A DNA stretch of 64,000 nt from Pleomorphomonas sp. NRK KF1 (GTDB lineage: Bacteria; Pseudomonadota; Alphaproteobacteria; Rhizobiales; Pleomorphomonadaceae): positions 1 to 64,000 of the forward strand of contig NZ_JAMDLH010000009.1 in NCBI RefSeq assembly GCF_023721755.1, read 5' to 3'. Shown one piece after another: positions 1 through 9,463 of this stretch. Every line of letters starts with the position of its first letter. Within the stretch, counting starts at the first letter, position 1. A program made the position numbers and the translations under genes. The notes beneath the pieces are model-generated. The model was not told the DNA's origin. It was given only the letters and a program-made list of their open reading frames with translations, and did no database searches.

Positions 1-402
1 GAACACGACGATGGCGGGAACGCCGACCTGACGGGCGAGCAGGATGTGCTCGCGGGTCTGCGGCATCGGGCCGTCGGCGGCCGAAACCACCAGGATCGCG
101 CCGTCCATCTGGGCGGCGCCGGTGATCATGTTCTTCACGTAGTCGGCGTGGCCTGGGCAGTCGACGTGCGCGTAGTGACGGTTCTCCGTCTCGTACTCGA
201 CGTGCGCCGTGTTGATCGTGATGCCGCGCGCCTTCTCTTCCGGAGCCGCGTCGATCTGGTCATAGGCCTTGAACGTCGCGCCACCGGTCTCGGCGAGCAC
301 CTTGGTGATCGCCGCAGTCAGCGACGTCTTGCCGTGGTCAACGTGACCGATCGTGCCGATGTTGCAGTGCGGCTTCGTCCGCGAAAACTTTTCCTTGGCC
401 AT
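1..402 (-). CDS. tuf: Elongation factor Tu, N-terminal part (runs off the left edge)
   Basis: EF-Tu is the GTPase that delivers aminoacyl-tRNA to the ribosome. The visible 134 codons begin [20 protein letters not shown] and contain the G1 P-loop (GHVDHGKT), the switch I region with RGITI, the DCPGH G3 motif and the [18 protein letters not shown] stretch typical of EF-Tu. The ATG at 402 follows a purine-rich GAGAGAGACGA segment and is the conserved start. The 3' two thirds lie outside the window. The gene upstream on the opposite strand is unrelated, so this copy is the first gene of its transcript and is not preceded here by fusA. Confidence 0.97.
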   Translation of the reverse strand, partial: MAKEKFSRTKPHCNIGTIGHVDHGKTSLTAAITKVLAETGGATFKAYDQIDAAPEEKARGITINTAHVEYETENRHYAHVDCPGHADYVKNMITGAAQMDGAILVVSAADGPMPQTREHILLARQVGVPAIVVF

Positions 403-885
403 CGCTTCGTCTCTCTCGAAAGGTTTGATGGGGCCTTTTCGTGCGCTGCCCCCGAACCGGGGCGGCCGGTCGGCGGGTCGAATAGTGCCTTTTAACGCAA
501 GGTTCAAGCCCTGATTAGCGCCGCTCTCCCCGCAAAGAGCAATCGGCGCCAAGGCTGAGCCATATGGACCGCTTTCCTTGAAATTTCAAGCTCGCCACAG
601 GGCTAAAGTCTTGCTCGCCGCACGCCCGCCGCTCGCTCACCGACGCGGCGGCGAAAACCGATCCTTGAAAGGGCTCGCCGGCTCCGGGAAATCGAGGCCG
701 CGGGCGGCATCTCCCATGCGCGCCGTGCCGAATGCCGGAGGAACGCGCGCGTGCCGTTGCTTGAACATGTTCAGCATTCGCAAGGGGAAATAACCGGTTC
801 TTAATGGGCATGGCGTTTAGGTGGGCAAGAAGAGAGCCGGTGCGCAGGGCGGACAAGCACGCCAACCGGGATTTCGGACGCCTCG
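403..885. other. Divergent intergenic region, tuf / GGDEF-EAL gene
   Basis: This 483-bp stretch holds no convincing gene. It contains the tuf leader and promoter and a perfect 14-bp palindrome, CTTGAAATTTCAAG, at 577-590. Open frames here lack ribosome sites and family resemblance. Confidence 0.6.
479..507 (-). promoter_or_regulatory. Probable tuf promoter
   Basis: On the minus strand TTGAAC is followed after exactly 17 nt by TATTCG. This is an acceptable sigma-70-type -35/-10 pair about 70 nt upstream of the tuf ATG. It is an inference from spacing and sequence only. Confidence 0.5.
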
Positions 886-3078
886 ATGAACCAGCAGTTC
901 TCTCTATTCCTGTCCCGCGTCGTCGCTTCCCTGTTGGCAATGGTTCTCGCCCTGTCCGCAATGGGGGCGTTCCTGGTGTGGGTCGCCCGCTCGGTCGACA
1001 ACGAGGACATCCGGCGACAGGGCGAAATCGCCGGCTATGCCCTGCGGGAAATTCGCACCAACCTCGCGCACAACCAGGAAAGCTCCACCTTCTGGGACGA
1101 AGCGGTCGAGAGAACCGCCACGAGCGGCAACGAGGAGTGGATCGACGGCAATCTCGGCACGTGGATGCATTCGTTCTTCGGCTTCGACGAAGCCTATGTC
1201 CTCGACGGGCAGGAGCGTCCGATCTATGCCTTTGCCGAGGAGCAGGTGAAGCCGGCCGCCTTCTTCGAGTTGCGCCGCGACCTTTTGAAGCCATACCTGC
1301 AAGCGTTGCGGTCGAAGCTCGCCGCCGCCGAGACCCCACCCGAGGGAAGCCAGGAACAGTCCATCGGCGTCACCGACTATGTCTACATCGCCGGTCGTCC
1401 GGCGGTCGTCAGCGTCAAGCCGATCCTCTCCGACTCGGGAGAGCTGGAACAGCCCCTTTCGTCAATTCGGGTTCACGTCGCCGTGCAGTATCTGGATGGC
1501 TCCATCATCGACAGGGTTGGGCAGGCGCACGTCCTTGAGGATCTGAAGTTCGTTCCGTCGGATCAGCAAGATCCCCGCCATGTGTCGATATCCCTGTCCA
1601 GCGACGGCGGAGACGTCGTCGTCGCGTTCCAGTGGCTGCCCTTCCGGCCAGGCCAGCGTCTTCTCGCCTCGCTCTCGCCGGTACTGGCCCTGGTGGGATC
1701 GGTGTTGCTGGTCGGCACGCTGATCATCTCGTCGGCGTCCTACCGGCGCAAGCTGGACCGGCTCAGGAACGACGCCCATATCCGCTACCTTGCCTCCCAC
1801 GATCCTCTCACCGGCCTGCTCAATCGCTCGGCCTACGAACGGGCGGCGGACGAAATGATCGAGCAGTTCTCCAACCGCCAGCAGCCCGATCCCCTCGCCT
1901 TCCTGTTCATGGATCTCGACCGGTTCAAGCAGGTCAACGACATCCTGGGGCATCAGGTCGGCGACGCCGTGCTGGTGGAATTTGCCCGGCGAACGTCCGA
2001 GATCCTGCCGGCCAATGCACCGATCTACCGCGTCGGTGGCGACGAGTTCGCCGCCCTGATCCCCAACAGGACCCGGCGCGAGATCGAGCAGCTCTGCGGC
2101 CGGCTCGTCGAAAGTCTGGCCGAACCGATGGACATCGACGGCCGGCGCGCCTTCGTCGGCGTTTCCATCGGCGTGTCGATGGCGCCCTACGACGGAACCG
2201 ACCGGGCGGAGCTGAACCGCAAGGCCGACGTCGCCCTCTACCACGCCAAGACGGCCGGGCGCCGGCGCTTCTCGATCTTCGGCACGCAGATGGACGATGC
2301 CATCCAGAACCGAGCGGCCCTGGAGACAGAGCTTCGCGAGGCGCTTCGGACCAAGGCGCCCCTGTCCGTCGTCTACCAGCCGAAATTTGCCGGCCATGGC
2401 GGCCACATGCTGGGCGTGGAAGCGCTCGTCCGCTGGCAACATCCGGACCGCGGGGCGATTTCACCCGCGCAGTTCATTCCGATCGCCGAGGAAGCGGGCC
2501 TCATCGCCGACCTGGGCCTGTGGGTGCTGGAGACCGCCTGCCGGGACGCGATCGCCTGGCCCGTCGAGCATCTGGCCGTCAACGTGTCGCCCGTCCAGTT
2601 ACGCGCCGCCGGCTTCGCCGAGACCGTGCTGGGCACCCTGGAGAAGATCGGATTCCCGCCCGACCGGCTCGAACTGGAGATCACGGAAACGGATTTTGCC
2701 GGCACCGAGGAAGTCGGCATGCTGAACATCAGGACGCTGAACGCGGCCGGCATCGCCATCGCCATCGACGACTTCGGTACGGGATCGTCGACCTTCGAGC
2801 GGCTGAGGAACATCGACTTCGATCGCATCAAGATCGACCGGAGCTTCGTGACGAGCATCACCGAATCCGAGGGCGATGCGGAAATCGTCAAGGCCATGAT
2901 CTCCATGGCGCACGCCAAGGGCCTCAAGACGACGGCGGAGGGCGTCGAGACGGCCGAACAGCGGGAGATCCTGCGCGCCTTCGGCTGCGACGAGCTTCAG
3001 GGCTACCTCCTCGGAAAGCCTATGCCGCCGCAGCAACTGTCGGCGATCCTGAGCGGCGCCGAGACCATCACCCCCTAG
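886..3078 (+). CDS. Membrane CHASE4-GGDEF-EAL cyclic-di-GMP enzyme
   Basis: This 730-residue composite enzyme likely makes and/or degrades c-di-GMP at the inner membrane. Transmembrane segments lie near residues 9-33 and 264-285 and enclose a periplasmic CHASE4-like sensor. The GGDEF domain has an intact GGDEF motif at 384-388 but no RxxD inhibitory site five residues before it. The EAL domain has EAL at 512-514, NVSPVQL, EITE, DDFGTGSS from 628, IKID and EGVET, so both active sites look complete. The ATG at 886 places the first membrane segment at the N-terminus, as expected. The gene appears monocistronic. The net direction of activity cannot be read from the sequence. Confidence 0.92.
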   Translation: MNQQFSLFLSRVVASLLAMVLALSAMGAFLVWVARSVDNEDIRRQGEIAGYALREIRTNLAHNQESSTFWDEAVERTATSGNEEWIDGNLGTWMHSFFGFDEAYVLDGQERPIYAFAEEQVKPAAFFELRRDLLKPYLQALRSKLAAAETPPEGSQEQSIGVTDYVYIAGRPAVVSVKPILSDSGELEQPLSSIRVHVAVQYLDGSIIDRVGQAHVLEDLKFVPSDQQDPRHVSISLSSDGGDVVVAFQWLPFRPGQRLLASLSPVLALVGSVLLVGTLIISSASYRRKLDRLRNDAHIRYLASHDPLTGLLNRSAYERAADEMIEQFSNRQQPDPLAFLFMDLDRFKQVNDILGHQVGDAVLVEFARRTSEILPANAPIYRVGGDEFAALIPNRTRREIEQLCGRLVESLAEPMDIDGRRAFVGVSIGVSMAPYDGTDRAELNRKADVALYHAKTAGRRRFSIFGTQMDDAIQNRAALETELREALRTKAPLSVVYQPKFAGHGGHMLGVEALVRWQHPDRGAISPAQFIPIAEEAGLIADLGLWVLETACRDAIAWPVEHLAVNVSPVQLRAAGFAETVLGTLEKIGFPPDRLELEITETDFAGTEEVGMLNIRTLNAAGIAIAIDDFGTGSSTFERLRNIDFDRIKIDRSFVTSITESEGDAEIVKAMISMAHAKGLKTTAEGVETAEQREILRAFGCDELQGYLLGKPMPPQQLSAILSGAETITP

Positions 3079-3343
3079 AGGCGCCCCTTCCCCTACCCGC
3101 GCCGCGCGCCCGGACGACCGGCGCTCACCGAAATCTCCTCCGAACGTGATCGCACGGGCCATTTACTCCCGGCCTAGGTAATATACTTATTCGGTTGCAA
3201 CGGACTGGCAGTTCGGCAGCGATGCACCGCCCCGGGCCCGGAGCGTTCGTCGACCAGATCGAGACATTTGGTCACCAGGCGAAGGTTCACGGTTGACCTG
3301 GCAGAGCAGCCGCCAATCCACGAGGGCTTTCCGGAGAATGACA

Positions 3344-4339
3344 ATGCAGATCGGAATGATGGGACTGGGCCGGATGGGCTACAACATGGCGCGGCGGTTG
3401 ATGGCCAGCGGCCACGAGGTGGTCGCCTACGACCTCAACCGCGACAGCGTCGCCGCCCTCGAAAAGGAAGGCGCCGTCGCCGCCGCCTCGGTCGACGATC
3501 TGGTGGCGAAGCTGAAGCCGCCGCGCGCCGTCTGGCTCATGCTGCCCGCCGCCGTCACCGAGAGCGCCGTGCGCGACCTGTCGACTCGGCTTTCGCCCGA
3601 CGACACGATCATCGACGGCGGCAACTCCAACTATCGCAAGGCCGTCGATCTGGCCGGCGAACTCGCCACCGCCCGGATCCACTTCCTCGACGTCGGCACG
3701 TCGGGCGGCGTCTGGGGCGCCGAGCGCGGCTACTGCCTGATGATTGGTGGCGACACCGACGCTGTGGCCCGGCTGGACCCGATCTTCGCTTCGCTCGCCC
3801 CCGGCGGCGATCCGTCGTTCGGCACGGCCGAGCGCGGCTATCTCCACTGCGGCCCTGCCGGCGCCGGCCACTTCGTCAAGATGATCCACAACGGCATCGA
3901 ATACGGCATGATGGCGGCCTATGCCGAGGGGCTGAACGTGCTGAAATCGGCCAATGCCGGCGCCGTGGCGCGCAAGGCCGACGCCGAGACCAGCCCGCTC
4001 GAGGAGCCGCAATACTACCGCTACGACTTCGACGTGGCCGCCATCACCGAGGTGTGGCGACACGCCAGCGTCATCAGTTCGTGGTTGCTCGACCTGACGG
4101 CGTCGGCGCTGGCAGCCGACCCGAACCTGACGTCCTACCAGGGGCACGTCTCCGACTCCGGCGAGGGGCGCTGGACGCTGAGGGCTGCCATCGACACCAG
4201 CGTACCGGTTCCGGTGCTGTCGTCGGCGCTCTACAGCCGCTTCGCCTCGCGCGGCAACGACGAGTTTGCCAACAAGGTGCTGTCGGCCATGCGCCAGGCC
4301 TTCGGCGGCCACATCGAAAAATCTGGGGAGGGCCACTGA
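3344..4339 (+). CDS. gnd: 6-phosphogluconate dehydrogenase, short (decarboxylating) form
   Basis: This enzyme oxidises 6-phosphogluconate to ribulose 5-phosphate and CO2. The 331-residue protein starts [19 protein letters not shown] with the Rossmann GxGxxG motif. It carries the [14 protein letters not shown] active-site segment, with the catalytic lysine near residue 179. The length matches the compact YqeC/GndA-like subgroup, usually about 300-340 residues and often NAD-preferring, rather than the 470-residue form. The ATG at 3344 is preferred because GGAG at 3333-3336 lies 7 nt upstream, whereas the ATG at 3338 is too close. Its stop is separated by a single base from the zwf start, so the two genes are co-transcribed. 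Confidence 0.93.
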   Translation: MQIGMMGLGRMGYNMARRLMASGHEVVAYDLNRDSVAALEKEGAVAAASVDDLVAKLKPPRAVWLMLPAAVTESAVRDLSTRLSPDDTIIDGGNSNYRKAVDLAGELATARIHFLDVGTSGGVWGAERGYCLMIGGDTDAVARLDPIFASLAPGGDPSFGTAERGYLHCGPAGAGHFVKMIHNGIEYGMMAAYAEGLNVLKSANAGAVARKADAETSPLEEPQYYRYDFDVAAITEVWRHASVISSWLLDLTASALAADPNLTSYQGHVSDSGEGRWTLRAAIDTSVPVPVLSSALYSRFASRGNDEFANKVLSAMRQAFGGHIEKSGEGH

Positions 4340-4340
4340 C

Positions 4341-5738
4341 ATGCCGAGAGCCATCAAGGAAACCCGTAACGGCCGGTCGGACGCGCTGGTCATCTTCGGT
4401 GCCACCGGCGACCTCGCCCGCAAGATGATCTACCCCTCGCTCTACCAGATGGTGCGGCGCGGCAATCTCAATGAGCCGATCGTCGGCGTCGCCCGCGACG
4501 GGTGGAGTGTCGAAAAGCTGCTGGAGCGGGCGCGGGAAAGCATCGCCGCCAGTTGCGGCGACATCGACGAGGCGACCTTCGCCAAGTTCGCCGGCCTCAT
4601 GCGCTTCGTCCCGGGCGACTACCAGGATCCCTCGACCTTCACCCGCCTCGGCGAGGCGCTGTCGGACCGTCGACGCGTGCTCTACTACCTCGCCATTCCC
4701 CCGTCGATGTTCGTCTCGGTGACCGCCGGCCTCAAGCAGGCCAATCTCTCGGCCGGCGCGCGGCTGATGGTGGAGAAGCCGTTCGGCCGCGACCTTGCCT
4801 CGGCGCAGGAGCTCAACCGTGTCCTGCACACGGTCTTCAGGGAAGACGAGATCTTCCGCATCGACCACTATCTCGGCAAGGAAGCGATCCAGAACCTTCT
4901 CTATTTCCGCTTCGCCAACTCGTTCCTGGAACCGCTGTGGAATCGCAACTACATCGACAGCGTCCAGATCACCATGGCCGAGAACTTCGGCGTCGAGGGG
5001 CGTGGCCGCTTCTATGAGGAGGTGGGGGCGCTGCGCGACGTGGTGCAGAACCACCTCATCAACATCCTGCTGCTGCTCGCCACGGAGCCGCCGGTCAACG
5101 CGCTGTCGGACGACCTGATCGACGAGAAGGTGCAGGTGCTGAAAGCCATCCGCCCGCTGGAAGAGCGCGACGTGGTCAGGGGGCAGTTCGAAGGCTATCG
5201 CGACGAGCCGGGCGTCGCTCCCAACTCGCGCGTCGAGACCTTCGTGGCGGTGCGCCTCTTCGTCGACACCTGGCGCTGGCAGGGCGTGCCCTTCTACATC
5301 CGCGCCGGCAAGAACCTGCCGGTGCGCGCCACCGAGGTGGTGGTCCGCTTCAAGCGCCCGCCGCTGGAAGTGTTCGACCCGATCCGGCCGGGCGAAGCCA
5401 ACTCCATGCGCTTCCGTCTGGGGCCGGAGGTGTCGATCGGCATCGGCGCCCGCCGCAAGGCCAACGGTGGCGACATGGTCGGCGAGGCGGTGGAGCTCAC
5501 CGCCGTCAGCGACGGCATGGACAACGTGCTGCCCTACGAGCGGCTGATCGGCGACGCGATGAACGGCCGCCGCCAGCTGTTCACCCGCGAGGACATGGCC
5601 GAACTCGCCTGGCAGATCGTCGAGCCGGTGCTGGAAGCGAGCACCGCCCCGTCGCTCTACAAGCCCGGCACCTGGGGCCCGAGGGAGGCCATGGCTGGCT
5701 TCGAGCCCGTCGGCGGATGGGTCGATCCCAAGAGCTGA
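4341..5738 (+). CDS. zwf: Glucose-6-phosphate 1-dehydrogenase
   Basis: This is the first enzyme of the oxidative pentose-phosphate and Entner-Doudoroff pathways, producing 6-phosphogluconolactone and NAD(P)H. The 465-residue protein has the nucleotide-binding GATGDLARK motif at residues 20-28 and the signature RIDHYLGKE at 173-181, with the substrate-binding histidine and lysine. The start follows a GGGGAGGG ribosome site overlapping the end of gnd. No 6-phosphogluconolactonase (pgl) or edd gene is adjacent, unlike the zwf-pgl-edd cluster of many relatives. The stop codon directly abuts the stop of the convergent next gene. Confidence 0.97.
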   Translation: MPRAIKETRNGRSDALVIFGATGDLARKMIYPSLYQMVRRGNLNEPIVGVARDGWSVEKLLERARESIAASCGDIDEATFAKFAGLMRFVPGDYQDPSTFTRLGEALSDRRRVLYYLAIPPSMFVSVTAGLKQANLSAGARLMVEKPFGRDLASAQELNRVLHTVFREDEIFRIDHYLGKEAIQNLLYFRFANSFLEPLWNRNYIDSVQITMAENFGVEGRGRFYEEVGALRDVVQNHLINILLLLATEPPVNALSDDLIDEKVQVLKAIRPLEERDVVRGQFEGYRDEPGVAPNSRVETFVAVRLFVDTWRWQGVPFYIRAGKNLPVRATEVVVRFKRPPLEVFDPIRPGEANSMRFRLGPEVSIGIGARRKANGGDMVGEAVELTAVSDGMDNVLPYERLIGDAMNGRRQLFTREDMAELAWQIVEPVLEASTAPSLYKPGTWGPREAMAGFEPVGGWVDPKS

Positions 5739-6425
5739 TCAAGGCGCATCGTCCGGTCCGTTGAACAGCCGGAGAGAGAGAACCAACGACTGCGGCAGCG
5801 GGGTCCACAGCCCCGACCGCAGGCCGGCCGTCCGCAAGGCGGCGGCCGTCCAGGTGTTGCAGCCGATCAGAACATTGAAGAAGCCCCTGGCCTCGAAGAA
5901 GCGGTCATAGCGCCCGTAGCCGGCGTCCGGGATCGCTACCGTACCAGTCTCCAGGGCGAAACTGCCGGCAACGAAAGCGATCAGCCGCGCAAGGCTTTCC
6001 GGGGCTACATCGAATGCCGCAACGCCGGGCTGGGCTGCAAGAGCGCTTCCCGCGACATCGACATGCAGCACCGACCTGTCGACGGTCAGGGCGCGCAACA
6101 CCGGCAGCGGCTTCAAGTCGGCCCAGGTCGGCGTTTCCAGATAGAAGGCACGGCCGCCCCAACCGACGATCAGCCATCGCGCCTCCGGGTGCCCGACGGG
6201 AATGCCCGCCGGGGCGAGAAACGGGAAAGCCGAGCGCGTCGCGTCGTCGAGCGGAATGGCGATGTCGGAATGGATCGGCCCGGAGAGCACGAGAATGCGT
6301 CGAAGGTCGTCGGAACCGGACGATGCCTTCACCGGTGCAAGAAACGGCCGCGGAATGACGGCGCCACAGACCAGCAAGAGCAAAAGCAGCAGCACGCCGC
6401 TCAAGGCAAAACGTACGGATCTCAT
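5739..6425 (-). CDS. DUF2459 / TIGR02117 membrane-anchored protein
   Basis: This is a protein of unknown function, about 228 residues. A hydrophobic N-terminal anchor (LSGVLLLLLLLVCGAVI) is followed by a periplasmic domain with GPIHSDIAIPL, VGWGGRAFYLETPTWADL and GCNTWTAAALR, the conserved blocks of DUF2459. That family has been noted near urease genes, but none are here. The ATG at 6425 puts the anchor at the N-terminus, and a TTG further upstream at 6461 is less likely. The gene converges on zwf with no intervening base. Confidence 0.85.
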   Translation of the reverse strand: MRSVRFALSGVLLLLLLLVCGAVIPRPFLAPVKASSGSDDLRRILVLSGPIHSDIAIPLDDATRSAFPFLAPAGIPVGHPEARWLIVGWGGRAFYLETPTWADLKPLPVLRALTVDRSVLHVDVAGSALAAQPGVAAFDVAPESLARLIAFVAGSFALETGTVAIPDAGYGRYDRFFEARGFFNVLIGCNTWTAAALRTAGLRSGLWTPLPQSLVLSLRLFNGPDDAP

Positions 6426-6509
6426 GGCGTCTCGTCTTGTGCCTTCCGATATCGAAGCCAAACCTCAAGCCGAAAGGCCAAGGCGCCCAGGGCGTACGAG
6501 GCGGCTCTG

Positions 6510-8204
6510 TCAGGCGAGTTCCACCCGATTGCGGCCATTGGCCTTGGCGCGGTAGAGCGCGGCGTCGATGCGCCTGAAGAAGTCGCCGGCGTCTTCGCCT
6601 TGGGCGGCCTCGCCCACGCCGATGCTGACCGACAACCCATCCACGGACAGCCCGGCCTCGGCGACGGCGCCGCGGATATCGTTGGCAAGCGCCGACGCCA
6701 GACCCAGCGCCGTGCCCGGCAGCAGGAGCGCGAACTCCTCGCCACCCCAGCGCGCGACGCAGTCGGACTGGCGGGACCGGAGCCGAAGGGTATCGGCCAC
6801 GCGGCGCAGCACGTCGTCACCGGCGTCATGGCCATGCCGATCGTTGAGCTGCTTGAAGTGGTCGATGTCGATCACCATCAGCGAGTAGGGACTGCTGGCG
6901 GCGGCTTGGCGCTTTTCCGCCTCCTTCAAGGCGATCTCGAAATGGCGCCGGTTGCGGAGACCGGTCAGCGGATCGGTCAGGGCGGCATCCTCCAGGCGGG
7001 CCTCCAGCAGCTTGCGGTCGGTGATGTCCAGGAGCACGCCGTTGAACACGACGTCGCCGTTGGGCTGGCGGCGCGTGCTTGCCCGACCGAGCAGCCATCT
7101 GCCCTCGTCGGCGCCCTTGATCGGGAACTCGCGCTCCCAGGCCTGGAGCCGACCGGCGGATCGCCTGAGGCTGCGCAGCAGATCGACCCAGCCGGACCGC
7201 GTCAGCAGCGGCGAAAGCACGGCGGCCGACGTCGGATCGTCACCATCGGCAAGACCGAGGAAGCTCTTGGCGGCGCCGTTGAAATAGGTGATCTCGAAGT
7301 GTTTCCCCGGCTTCATCACGGCCTGAAAGACGGCGCCGGGTATGGCGTTCATGAGGTCGGCGACCTCGTCCTCGCGCTCTCTCTCCCGCGTCAGATCGGT
7401 GAAGCTGATGACTGCCCCCTTCACCTGATCACCGACGCGGATCGGGCTCGCGACGAGTCGGACGGGAAAGGGCGTGCCGTCTTCCCGCCGCATCATGCAT
7501 TCCAGCCCCTGCACGGCCGTTCCCGTCGCCACGGCCTCGAGAACGCGATGCGCCTCGCCGTCCAGAGGCCGGTCGGCCTCGCCGAGAAAGCGATGAATGC
7601 CGAGCTTGATGACTTCGCTTTCGTGAAGGAAGCCGAAGGCCCTGACCGCCTCGGGATTGACGAAGGTGAACATCCCCCCGCCATCGATGCCGCAGACGCC
7701 GATGTTGACGCTTTCGAGCAGCAGACGATTGAACTGCTCGGCCTCGATCACCTGGGTGATGTCCTGAATGACGCAGAGCAGCAGCTTCCGGTCGATCAGA
7801 TCGACGGGGCCGGCATAGACCTGCACGTCGCGCACCGTTCCGTCGGCCAGCCTGTGGCGGAAGCGCTGCGGATAATGCCCGCCCGACCAGGAGGAGATCT
7901 CGCGCATCACCGGCAGCACCGACCGGCCGAGCGTGTTGATGTCATAGACGTGAAGTTCCCGGAACTCTTCCCGGCTGTAGCCGTAGAACTCCAGCGCCTT
8001 CCTGTTGGCATCGACGATGGCGCCGTCGCTCGCGGGGTCGATCAGAACGATGGGCGCCGAGTTGGTTCCGAACAGCGTGTCGAAGAGGATGCAGCGGGTA
8101 TCGTTCATCGTCGGGCAGCGCAACAGCATCCGAGTGCATTCGGATGTGGCGCAGGCGGAGGCCGGATCCCGTGTTTCCGCCCGAGAGAAATGCCGCTCGT
8201 CCAT
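6510..8204 (-). CDS. PAS-PAS-PAS-GGDEF diguanylate cyclase
   Basis: This cytosolic sensor enzyme is predicted to make c-di-GMP from two GTP. Three PAS-like modules occupy roughly residues 40-150, 160-275 and 285-400 (for example ANRKALEFYGYSREEF and FVNPEAVRAFGF). A GGDEF domain follows with DPLTGLRNRR, GGEEF at 487-491 and an RQSD inhibitory site at 478-481, exactly five residues before it, so product inhibition is expected. No membrane segment is visible. The start at 8204 has GAGG about 7 nt upstream; an internal ATG at 8108, just before the first PAS, is an alternative. Confidence 0.92.
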   Translation of the reverse strand: MDERHFSRAETRDPASACATSECTRMLLRCPTMNDTRCILFDTLFGTNSAPIVLIDPASDGAIVDANRKALEFYGYSREEFRELHVYDINTLGRSVLPVMREISSWSGGHYPQRFRHRLADGTVRDVQVYAGPVDLIDRKLLLCVIQDITQVIEAEQFNRLLLESVNIGVCGIDGGGMFTFVNPEAVRAFGFLHESEVIKLGIHRFLGEADRPLDGEAHRVLEAVATGTAVQGLECMMRREDGTPFPVRLVASPIRVGDQVKGAVISFTDLTREREREDEVADLMNAIPGAVFQAVMKPGKHFEITYFNGAAKSFLGLADGDDPTSAAVLSPLLTRSGWVDLLRSLRRSAGRLQAWEREFPIKGADEGRWLLGRASTRRQPNGDVVFNGVLLDITDRKLLEARLEDAALTDPLTGLRNRRHFEIALKEAEKRQAAASSPYSLMVIDIDHFKQLNDRHGHDAGDDVLRRVADTLRLRSRQSDCVARWGGEEFALLLPGTALGLASALANDIRGAVAEAGLSVDGLSVSIGVGEAAQGEDAGDFFRRIDAALYRAKANGRNRVELA

Positions 8205-8638
8205 CGCCGAACCTCGTGATCACAGGCCGCCGTCGCACAGCCCTGATACCTCTCCCTGGACATTAAGCTAACCGAGAAACTCTTAAATTTCCATATGTTG
8301 GATATCACTTCGCCGTTTGGCGACGGCCGCGCCGGCATCGCCGCCTCGGCCCCGGAAACACGCCGCTTCCCCGGCGTCGGAGGCCCCCAGACGCCGCTCC
8401 TGGCGGCGCATGCCGGACCTGTCCCGGCGCTCGGGCGACCTGCGCCTATTCCAAACCGCGCCGTTCACCTTTCGAACACGGCTTCGCGACCAGCGATCAA
8501 ATCGACCGCCCGCAAGTGTCATCCAAGGGCCATTTGAGCGTGAACGGAAGCCACCTAAATGACGGTCATCGGGCAGCGATAAAGACCTCCCCGCTGCCAG
8601 ACACGAAACAAGACATATACGGAAACTGGAGTTTTGAA
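8205..8638. other. Divergent intergenic region
   Basis: This 434-bp stretch lies between the diguanylate cyclase and the secreted repeat protein. It must hold both promoters, but I see no gene, strong hairpin or recognised operator in it. Confidence 0.5.
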
Positions 8639-9061
8639 ATGAAGACCTCCCTGATTGCCTCGCTCGCCTTCGCCGCCGTCCTGGTTCCCTCCCTCGCCAG
8701 CGCCGGCTCGCTTTCCTTCGACCCGGCGGCCGGCACCAACGATCCCAACTTCGTTGCGGCCCCCGCCAACGTCAACAGCGCCAACGCGCTTGCCGCCAAG
8801 GCCGACGCGGCCCGCTATGCCGAAGCCGCGCAGGCTGCGAAGTCCGGCGCCGTCATCGGCACCCATGGCTCGGCCACCGGCGCCCGCGTGGTGACCACGT
8901 TCGATCCGGCCGCCCGCGACAACGACCCGCAGTTCAGCAGCACCGTCGTGATCGACAACCCGGCCAACGCCGAGGCTGCCAAGGCCGATGCCGCCCGTTA
9001 TCCGAAGCCCGTCTTCTACCGCAACGCCAGCGAAGAATGGGAACACAACCTCCGCGGCTGA
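8639..9061 (+). CDS. Small secreted protein with two internal repeats
   Basis: This 140-residue protein of unknown function has a clear Sec signal peptide (MKTSLIASLAFAAVLVPSLASA, cut near residue 22). The mature part holds two related units: FDPAAGTNDPNF at 27-38 leading to AAKADAARY at 52-60, and FDPAARDNDPQF at 88-99 leading to AAKADAARY at 113-121. The N-D-P core resembles a short ligand- or metal-binding loop, but that is only a guess. TGGAG ends 7 nt before the ATG and fixes the start. No cysteines are present. I recognise no family beyond small alanine-rich exported proteins. Confidence 0.75.
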   Translation: MKTSLIASLAFAAVLVPSLASAGSLSFDPAAGTNDPNFVAAPANVNSANALAAKADAARYAEAAQAAKSGAVIGTHGSATGARVVTTFDPAARDNDPQFSSTVVIDNPANAEAAKADAARYPKPVFYRNASEEWEHNLRG

Positions 9062-9094
9062 TCTCGATCTAGGAGATCGCCCGGTTGAGGGAGG

Positions 9095-9122
9095 GGCCGG
9101 CCGTCGACTCCAGCGGCCGGCC
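9095..9122. repeat. Perfect 9-bp inverted repeat
   Basis: GGCCGGCCG and its exact complement flank a 10-nt loop just downstream of the secreted repeat protein. It can form a very stable hairpin but lacks a T-tract. Confidence 0.5.
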
Positions 9123-9160
9123 AGCCCCCGATCCACTTCGAGTAGCACTGGAGTCACAGC

Positions 9161-9190
9161 AAATCGGTCGTCCGCGAGGGCGGCCGATTT
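9161..9190 (+). terminator. Hairpin with GCGA tetraloop, probable terminator
   Basis: The arms AAATCGG and CCGATTT extend inward with G-T wobbles to a 13-bp stem closed by the GNRA-type loop GCGA. It ends in TTT and lies about 100 nt after the secreted repeat gene. Confidence 0.55.
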
Positions 9191-9235
9191 CGCGTTTCGG
9201 GGCGGCGCTTTCGGATACCATCGTCCGGATACGAC

Positions 9236-9267
9236 AAAGCGCCCGAACCGGTCAGGTGTCGAGCGCT
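9236..9267 (-). terminator. Terminator of the first mini-gene (copy 1)
   Basis: On the minus strand AGCGCTCGA pairs with TCGGGCGCT (one G-T wobble) around a 12-nt loop and is followed by TTTGTC. The same structure follows the second mini-gene, so the terminator was duplicated with it. Confidence 0.7.
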
Positions 9268-9310
9268 GGACGTCATCGTGATCGATGGCGGCGACAGGGC
9301 CGCCGTGCCA

Positions 9311-9463
9311 TCAGAAGCCGAGGGTGCGATTGCGGCGGATGAGGTTGCGCTCGCGGGCCTCGAGATCGTAGCGGTCGCCGGCTTCGTAGATGTAGGCCAG
9401 TTCCATCTCTTCGGTGGTCGGAACGCGGAGGGCTTTGGCGGCACGCTTCAGGGTGGCGAACAA
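9311..9463 (-). CDS. 50-residue DUF3563-like small protein, copy 1
   Basis: This is a tiny soluble protein beginning MFATLKRAAKALRVPT and ending in the motif AGDRYDLEARERNLIRRN. The motif resembles the DLYDLE.RMR tail of DUF3563 proteins, whose function is unknown. The start is a TTG at 9463, preceded by AGGAAAGG about 9 nt upstream. The choice is supported by the paralog at 10253-10411, which has ATG at the same position and matches in about 41 of 50 residues. The conserved coding frame, conserved leader and conserved terminator argue that it is expressed. It lacks a signal peptide or membrane segment. Confidence 0.75.
   Translation of the reverse strand: MFATLKRAAKALRVPTTEEMELAYIYEAGDRYDLEARERNLIRRNRTLGF

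Noticed and set aside
46-495. 149-codon frame opposite tuf
   Set aside because: It is an antisense shadow of the conserved EF-Tu coding sequence, as expected in high-GC DNA.
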